The position numbers and the translations under genes were made by a program. DNA of 64,000 nt from Streptomyces sp. CBMA123 (GTDB lineage Bacteria > Actinomycetota > Actinomycetes > Streptomycetales > Streptomycetaceae). Shown here one piece after another: positions 60,790-64,000 of this stretch. The notes beneath the pieces were generated by a model. The model was given only the letters and a program-made list of their open reading frames with translations, had not been told where the DNA came from and did not search any database. The stretch is taken from assembly GCF_014596465.1 (NCBI RefSeq), contig NZ_MECK01000002.1:1-64000 (forward strand), read 5' to 3'. Each line of letters opens with the position of its first letter. The stretch's first letter is position 1.

Positions 60790-60963
60790 CTAGGTCAGCG
60801 GCCATTCGCCGGGCGGTACGGGCGCCTGGCCGTGGGCGTCGCGGACGGCTTCATCCGTCCCGCACATGGTGCAGATCAGGACTTCCCGGTCGGTGGTCAC
60901 CCGGGAACGGGCGGGCCGCTCACCGAGTGGGCCGCCGCAGCGCGGGCAGCGGGTGTCGGGCAA
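60790..60963 (-). CDS. Small zinc-ribbon protein (57 aa)
   Basis: A TTG-started 57-codon frame with GGAGGA about eight bases upstream encodes TRCPRCGGPLGERPA, then EVLICTMCGTDEAVRD, giving two CxxC pairs, a zinc ribbon. It ends ...PGEWPLT. It follows the HTH gene after 3 bp, so it is in the same operon. Small zinc ribbons of this type are common on Streptomyces phages and elements; the function is unknown. Confidence 0.65.
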   Translation of the reverse strand: MPDTRCPRCGGPLGERPARSRVTTDREVLICTMCGTDEAVRDAHGQAPVPPGEWPLT

Positions 60964-60966
60964 CGG

Positions 60967-61623
60967 TCAGTCCTCCTCGGGGTGCTCGCGGGCCGACTTG
61001 AGGATGTTGTTCCAGGTCGGGCGGGAGTAGGTCTTCTCCGTCTGCTCCAAGAGCTGGGGGATCAGCTCGGCGTTCGTGGCCTGCGGGTTGGCGGCGATGG
61101 CCTGCCGGGCGAGGGTGAGCCGTTCGTCCCCCTGGTAGGGGTAGGCGACGCGGGCGCGGGGGCCGGAGGGGCGACCGCCGGCGTGGCCCTTGCCCTTGCG
61201 GTCGGCGAGGTACTGCCACAGCCGCCAGCGCTTCCACTTCGGGCGCCGGCGGGTCGGCAGTTCGTCCCAGTCGTCGGGCTCGGGCCAGCCCTCCGGCGGG
61301 TTCTTGATGTAGTGGGAGATGGTTTCGGAGCCAGCGAACCCGCAGACCTTCGCCGCTTCGGCCGGGCCCACCATGTCCTCCGGGTCGCCGTCGAGCTTCG
61401 GCGGGTTCGTGGTGTTCGCGGCGGCCCGCTGGCGCTGGAGCTCGTGGTGCCACGTGGCCCACTCGTCGCCGTCCCAGTGCATGACGCCGTCGATGATCTC
61501 GGCGGGCGGGTGCCCGTTGTTCTCTCGGTCGGTCCAGAGGTTCTGGAGTGTGGGTTCGCTGAGTTTGTGGACCTTGCGCAGGTCTGCGCGTGAGTAGAGC
61601 GTGCGGCCGGTTTTGGCGGGCAC
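60967..61623 (-). CDS. HTH-containing hypothetical protein
   Basis: This 218-aa protein has an N-terminal MerR/excisionase-like unit (LYSRADLRKVHKLSEPTLQN, then DGVMHWDGDEW). A second similar unit (about 83-125; MVGPAEAAKVCGFAGSETIS, then RWRLWQYLADRKG) follows, and a third helical part (ATNAELIPQLLEQTEKTYSR). Each unit looks like a DNA-reading helix pair. The GTG at 61623 has AGGAGG six bases before. It may regulate or form part of the relaxosome of the element. Confidence 0.65.
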   Translation of the reverse strand: MPAKTGRTLYSRADLRKVHKLSEPTLQNLWTDRENNGHPPAEIIDGVMHWDGDEWATWHHELQRQRAAANTTNPPKLDGDPEDMVGPAEAAKVCGFAGSETISHYIKNPPEGWPEPDDWDELPTRRRPKWKRWRLWQYLADRKGKGHAGGRPSGPRARVAYPYQGDERLTLARQAIAANPQATNAELIPQLLEQTEKTYSRPTWNNILKSAREHPEED

Positions 61624-61661
61624 GGTCGCCTCCTGTTCGTGGTCGTGGCTGCTCGGTGGGG

Positions 61662-61940
61662 TCACTGGAGTTCGTCTGGGTCGGGGACGGGCGTCCAGGT
61701 GCGGCTGCCGGTGGGTTCGAGCCGGGTGAGGGTGGCTATCTGCTCCGCCGGGACGGCGGCGGCCCAGTCGTCGTGGGCGGGGTGGCCGGTGGGGAGGTTG
61801 AGCACGAGGTGCCGGCCGGTCGGCGGGAAGTCTTCAACGATGACGAAGTTGTCGGTGTCCTTGGCGCCGATGCTGTTACCGCTCTTGAGCTGGGCGGTGT
61901 CGCCGGGCTGGGGACAGTCGGGGTGTCGGTCGCATAGCAT
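61662..61940 (-). CDS. Small hypothetical protein (92 aa)
   Basis: This 92-aa strand-rich protein (KDTDNFVIVEDFPPTGRHLV, ATLTRLEPTGSRTWTPVPD) has a Cys/His pair near the start (MLCDRHPDC). No family is recognised. It lies 38 bp before the HTH gene on the same strand. Confidence 0.6.
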   Translation of the reverse strand: MLCDRHPDCPQPGDTAQLKSGNSIGAKDTDNFVIVEDFPPTGRHLVLNLPTGHPAHDDWAAAVPAEQIATLTRLEPTGSRTWTPVPDPDELQ

Positions 61941-62067
61941 GGTGCTGTTCTTTCTGGTGAGAGAACACCGGACGGCCCGCGCCTTGTTGCCAAACTCGCG
62001 CTGGCCGTCCTTTGTTGTCCGGGGGTGCGGGTGCCGGTTTGGCAGCCGCCGGGGCGGAGGTTGCCCG

Positions 62068-62084
62068 CTCCGCCGTCGGCGGAG
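62068..62084. terminator. Short GC hairpin
   Basis: A 7-bp stem (62068-62074 with 62078-62084), loop GTC, lies in the 200-bp gap between two minus-strand genes, followed on the plus strand by TAATTA. It is probably a weak terminator for the gene at 62142-62747. Confidence 0.45.
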
Positions 62085-62141
62085 TAATTAGACCATCTTT
62101 GTGTCGGGGCGGCGGGGCTCTGGCCCGGAGTGCGGCGTTCA

Positions 62142-62747
62142 TCAGAACAGTGCTTCCTGTTCGGCAAGGCGTATGTCCCGGCGGCCCGGGGGCCGGGGTA
62201 CGCGGAGTTCGTAGCGGGGGCGTCCGCGGTGCGGGGGTGCGTGGGCTTCGCGGCGGTGGCGGCTCCATGCCACCAGCGGGGCGCCATGGTCCAGCCACCC
62301 GGGCGGGTAGCGGGAGGTCAGCTGTGCCCACCGTCCCCGGTCGCGCGGGAGTGCCGACCGGTCCTCGACGGTGGTGAGGGGCGGCAGGGTGCGCCAGCCG
62401 GGGAAGGCGTGGTCGTGGGCGTCCTCGACGGCCTGGTTGTCGCCGTCGCCGTACCCGTCACCACGGTGAATGGGGCCTTCCCAGTCGCAGGCCAGGCACC
62501 CGCCGCGGAACTCCTCCTCTTCCCGGCGGCCGGTCGGCCGGCTGCGGGTGAGCACGGTCGGGACGTGGTGCTCGGGCGGGTCCAGTTCGTGCCCGAGGTC
62601 GCTGTACGCGCCGCCGGGGTGGCCGGGCCGGATGTGCCATGTCCGCGGCGCGCTGGTCGTCAGGGCGAGTGTCCGTCCGTTGCGGAGCCGCCAGTAGTGC
62701 GTCTGCCGGGCCTGGGCGCCGGTCGGCTCGGCGGTGGTAGCGGTCAC
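62142..62747 (-). CDS. DUF6349-like protein
   Basis: This 201-aa protein has the layout of DUF6349: a Cys pair in FRGGCLACDWEG, then DNQAVEDAHDHAFPGWR, typical of small actinophage and element proteins. The first 70 residues are basic. GTG start overlapping the stop of the next gene upstream. Function unknown. Confidence 0.6.
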   Translation of the reverse strand: MTATTAEPTGAQARQTHYWRLRNGRTLALTTSAPRTWHIRPGHPGGAYSDLGHELDPPEHHVPTVLTRSRPTGRREEEEFRGGCLACDWEGPIHRGDGYGDGDNQAVEDAHDHAFPGWRTLPPLTTVEDRSALPRDRGRWAQLTSRYPPGWLDHGAPLVAWSRHRREAHAPPHRGRPRYELRVPRPPGRRDIRLAEQEALF

Positions 62748-63145
62748 GGCCGTTCGCCCGCCTCAGCGGTGAGCACTTCGCGTAGGGGGTCGGCGAGTGC
62801 GGCCTGTTCTGCCGGGGAGTCCTGGAAGCGTGGGCCGTAGGCGCGGCGGATCGCGCGGCGGGCCTCCTGGTGGCGGTCGTGGCCGGGGTCGTTCGGAGAG
62901 CGGTCGAGTACCTCGTAACCGTGCCGGGTGAGCACCTCAGCGATGATCGCGCGGACCTGTACGGGGTCAGGGGTGTGAAGGTCGGTCTCGACGGGGGCCG
63001 CGAGGAGTACGCGGATCAGCTCGGTCGCGCTGAGCCGGGGTTGGAGGGGCACGCCGATCCGGTGGACGCCGTCCTTGCTCGGGGTGGCGGCTCCTCGTCG
63101 GTTGGGGGCCCCGGTGGTGCTGCGGAGTGTGGTCGTCTGGTCCAT
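62744..63145 (-). CDS. Hypothetical protein (133 aa)
   Basis: This 133-aa protein has a disordered start, then HRIGVPLQPRLSATELIRVL, PDPVQVRAIIAEVLTRHGYE and ARRAIRRAYGPRF. The ATG at 63145 is the first with protein-like sequence after it. Coupled by overlap to the DUF6349-like gene. Confidence 0.55.
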   Translation of the reverse strand: MDQTTTLRSTTGAPNRRGAATPSKDGVHRIGVPLQPRLSATELIRVLLAAPVETDLHTPDPVQVRAIIAEVLTRHGYEVLDRSPNDPGHDRHQEARRAIRRAYGPRFQDSPAEQAALADPLREVLTAEAGERP

Positions 63146-63185
63146 AGCGCTGGCCTTCGGGGTGTCGGGTGGCGGGCGGGCCCGG

Positions 63186-63614
63186 TCAGAACAGGGCGTG
63201 GTCGGCGCGGGCGGCGGCGGCGCGGAAGGCGCGGGCGACATCGGCGGCGGTGCGGCCGGGCTCGGCGCTCCACCGGTCGATGAGGTCGCGGTGCCGGTCC
63301 TTCGCGGCGGTGGGGTGGTCGGCGTCGGCGGGGTGGCCGGTGAGGGTCTCGGCGAGTAGGGCGAACGCCTCGTCACGGGCGTGGTTGATGCGGTCCCAGT
63401 CGTAGGTGCGGCCAGCGGCTCCCCGCCCTTCGCCAGCGGCGACTTCGAGGGCGCCGCGCGGCCAGCACGGCAGGAGCGCGGTGCGGCCGGGGCCGTCGAA
63501 CAGGCGGGGGCCCTGGTGGATGCCGACGTGCTCGATGTGGTGGGCGGCCCACTCCAGGATCGCGGCCGGGGTGTCGGCGATGACGATGCTCTCGGGGCTG
63601 TAGCGGATCTGCAT
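63186..63614 (-). CDS. DUF6197-like protein
   Basis: This 142-aa protein has the DUF6197-like pattern: ILEWAAHHIEHVGIHQGPRL, then ALLPCWPRGALEVAAGEG, then YDWDRINHARDEAFALLAE. These proteins occur on phages and mobile elements of Streptomyces. ATG at 63614. Function unknown. Confidence 0.6.
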   Translation of the reverse strand: MQIRYSPESIVIADTPAAILEWAAHHIEHVGIHQGPRLFDGPGRTALLPCWPRGALEVAAGEGRGAAGRTYDWDRINHARDEAFALLAETLTGHPADADHPTAAKDRHRDLIDRWSAEPGRTAADVARAFRAAAARADHALF

Positions 63615-63676
63615 GGTGGTGTCCGTCTCGGTGGTGCCCGGGGGCGGCGGCGTGCCGCCGCCCCCGGTGGTCGGGT

Positions 63677-64000
63677 CTACTGCTGGTAGGCGGGGATCAG
63701 TTGGCGGACGCGGTCCGGGCCGACGCATCCGCCGTCGTGGCGGTGGAGGCTGGGCAGGCCGCCGTTCCTTCCGCGCAAGTGGCTCCAGAACTTGGGGCCG
63801 ACCCACCCGCACAGCTCGCAGAGCAGGACCCAGTGGTTGTCAGAGCCGGGAAACCCGGTGAGGACCGCTCGCCACCGGAGGTTCGCGAGTCCGGCGAACG
63901 CGGCGAGAGCGCTCTTGACGTTGCGGTCGTTGATGAGCATCCGCGGGTGCAGCAGGGGCACGGGGCCGGTCAGCGGCTGGAGCACTTCAGCGCGGATCTG
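63677..64000 (-). CDS. Hypothetical protein, N-terminus beyond the window
   Basis: The frame is open at the right edge and ends at 63677. It reads QIRAEVLQPLTGPVPLLHPR, then WRAVLTGFPGSDNHWVLLCE with a CELCGW pair and a later HRHDGGC, a possible zinc site. If it starts inside the window, ATG 63940 is the best candidate. Confidence 0.5.
   Translation of the reverse strand, partial: QIRAEVLQPLTGPVPLLHPRMLINDRNVKSALAAFAGLANLRWRAVLTGFPGSDNHWVLLCELCGWVGPKFWSHLRGRNGGLPSLHRHDGGCVGPDRVRQLIPAYQQ

Larger units (their letters stand above)
11469..64000. mobile_element. Integrated conjugative element (MobF/T4SS type), right end outside the window
   Basis: From the broken tRNA-Tyr onward the gene content is that of a self-transmissible element: replication genes (18-20 kb), a T4SS operon (23-34 kb), a MobF relaxase (50-55 kb), many small accessory genes, an IS relic and a nested transposon. 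Hairpin-bounded gene groups in mixed orientations replace the orderly backbone seen before 11.4 kb. No tyrosine or serine integrase is seen, so either it lies past 64 kb with the second att site or the element is a relic or an integrated plasmid. The left limit at the tRNA is inference. Confidence 0.6.

Noticed and set aside
60514-61593. A long plus-strand frame over 1 kb.
   Set aside because: It is antisense to credible minus-strand genes with ribosome sites and zinc-ribbon or HTH motifs, and its composition is Gly/Val/Ala-rich shadow coding.

Overview
The window is high-GC actinobacterial DNA of the Streptomyces/Kitasatospora type. The signs are GTG/TTG starts, ATGA/GTGA gene overlaps, a WhiB-like regulator, Scr1-type HTH/DUF397 pairs, SCO6880-family transfer proteins and a tRNA-Tyr relic. 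All assignments come from reading the sequence and its translations by eye; no database search was possible.

Layout. (1) 1-11.4 kb looks like chromosomal backbone. It holds the 3' end of a cytosine-deaminase-like gene, a complete kdp potassium-uptake locus on the minus strand (a new 27-aa membrane microprotein, kdpF, kdpA, kdpB, kdpC, a 20-bp-stem hairpin, kdpD, kdpE) and a KimA/APC-type permease gene. Both promoter regions carry an 11-bp-period direct repeat, TTGACGC-N4-TTGACGC, which is a candidate KdpE operator. (2) At 11.47 kb lies the 3' half of a tRNA-Tyr gene without its 5' half, which I read as one end of an integrated element. (3) 12-17 kb: ImmA/IrrE-like metallopeptidase, 7-TM DUF6545-like protein, HAD hydrolase and a tandem-HTH regulator. 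(4) 17.5-22.6 kb: WhiB-like regulator and a replication module (HTH initiator containing two palindromes, DnaC-like loader), then DUF4326 and DUF2637 proteins. (5) 23-34.4 kb: a T4SS operon (lipoprotein, transglycosylase/NlpC hydrolase, pilin-like protein, double VirB8-like protein, VirB6-like protein, a VirB4 split into two genes, and a VirD4 coupling protein that also looks split). (6) 34.4-50.1 kb: IS30 relic and accessory genes. These include two Scr1-type modules, a methyltransferase coupled to a 44-aa Pro/Gly-rich peptide, an anti-sigma-like ATPase, a degenerate NUDIX/EEP-nuclease pair, an aminotransferase/SIR2-fold/nucleotide-sugar dehydrogenase group, a tandem NUDIX protein and an Abi/HEPN-like protein. 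(7) 50.2-54.7 kb: a 1,487-aa MobF relaxase-helicase. (8) 54,745-60,373: an apparently intact 5,629-bp Tn7-like transposon (TnsA-like, TniA, TniB, TniQ plus one DUF6228 gene) with matching TGTCC...GTCTCA ends and a perfect 5-bp target duplication CGGTC. (9) 60.4-64 kb: a 10-bp-arm palindrome (candidate oriT or operator) and small element genes running off the window.

Taken together, 11.5 kb onward is best read as an integrative and conjugative element using MobF/T4SS single-strand-type transfer rather than the FtsK-like TraB transfer usual in Streptomyces. No integrase is visible; it may lie beyond the right edge. The Tn7-like transposon has landed just upstream of the relaxase gene, between it and the palindrome that would otherwise sit about 43 bp from its start codon.
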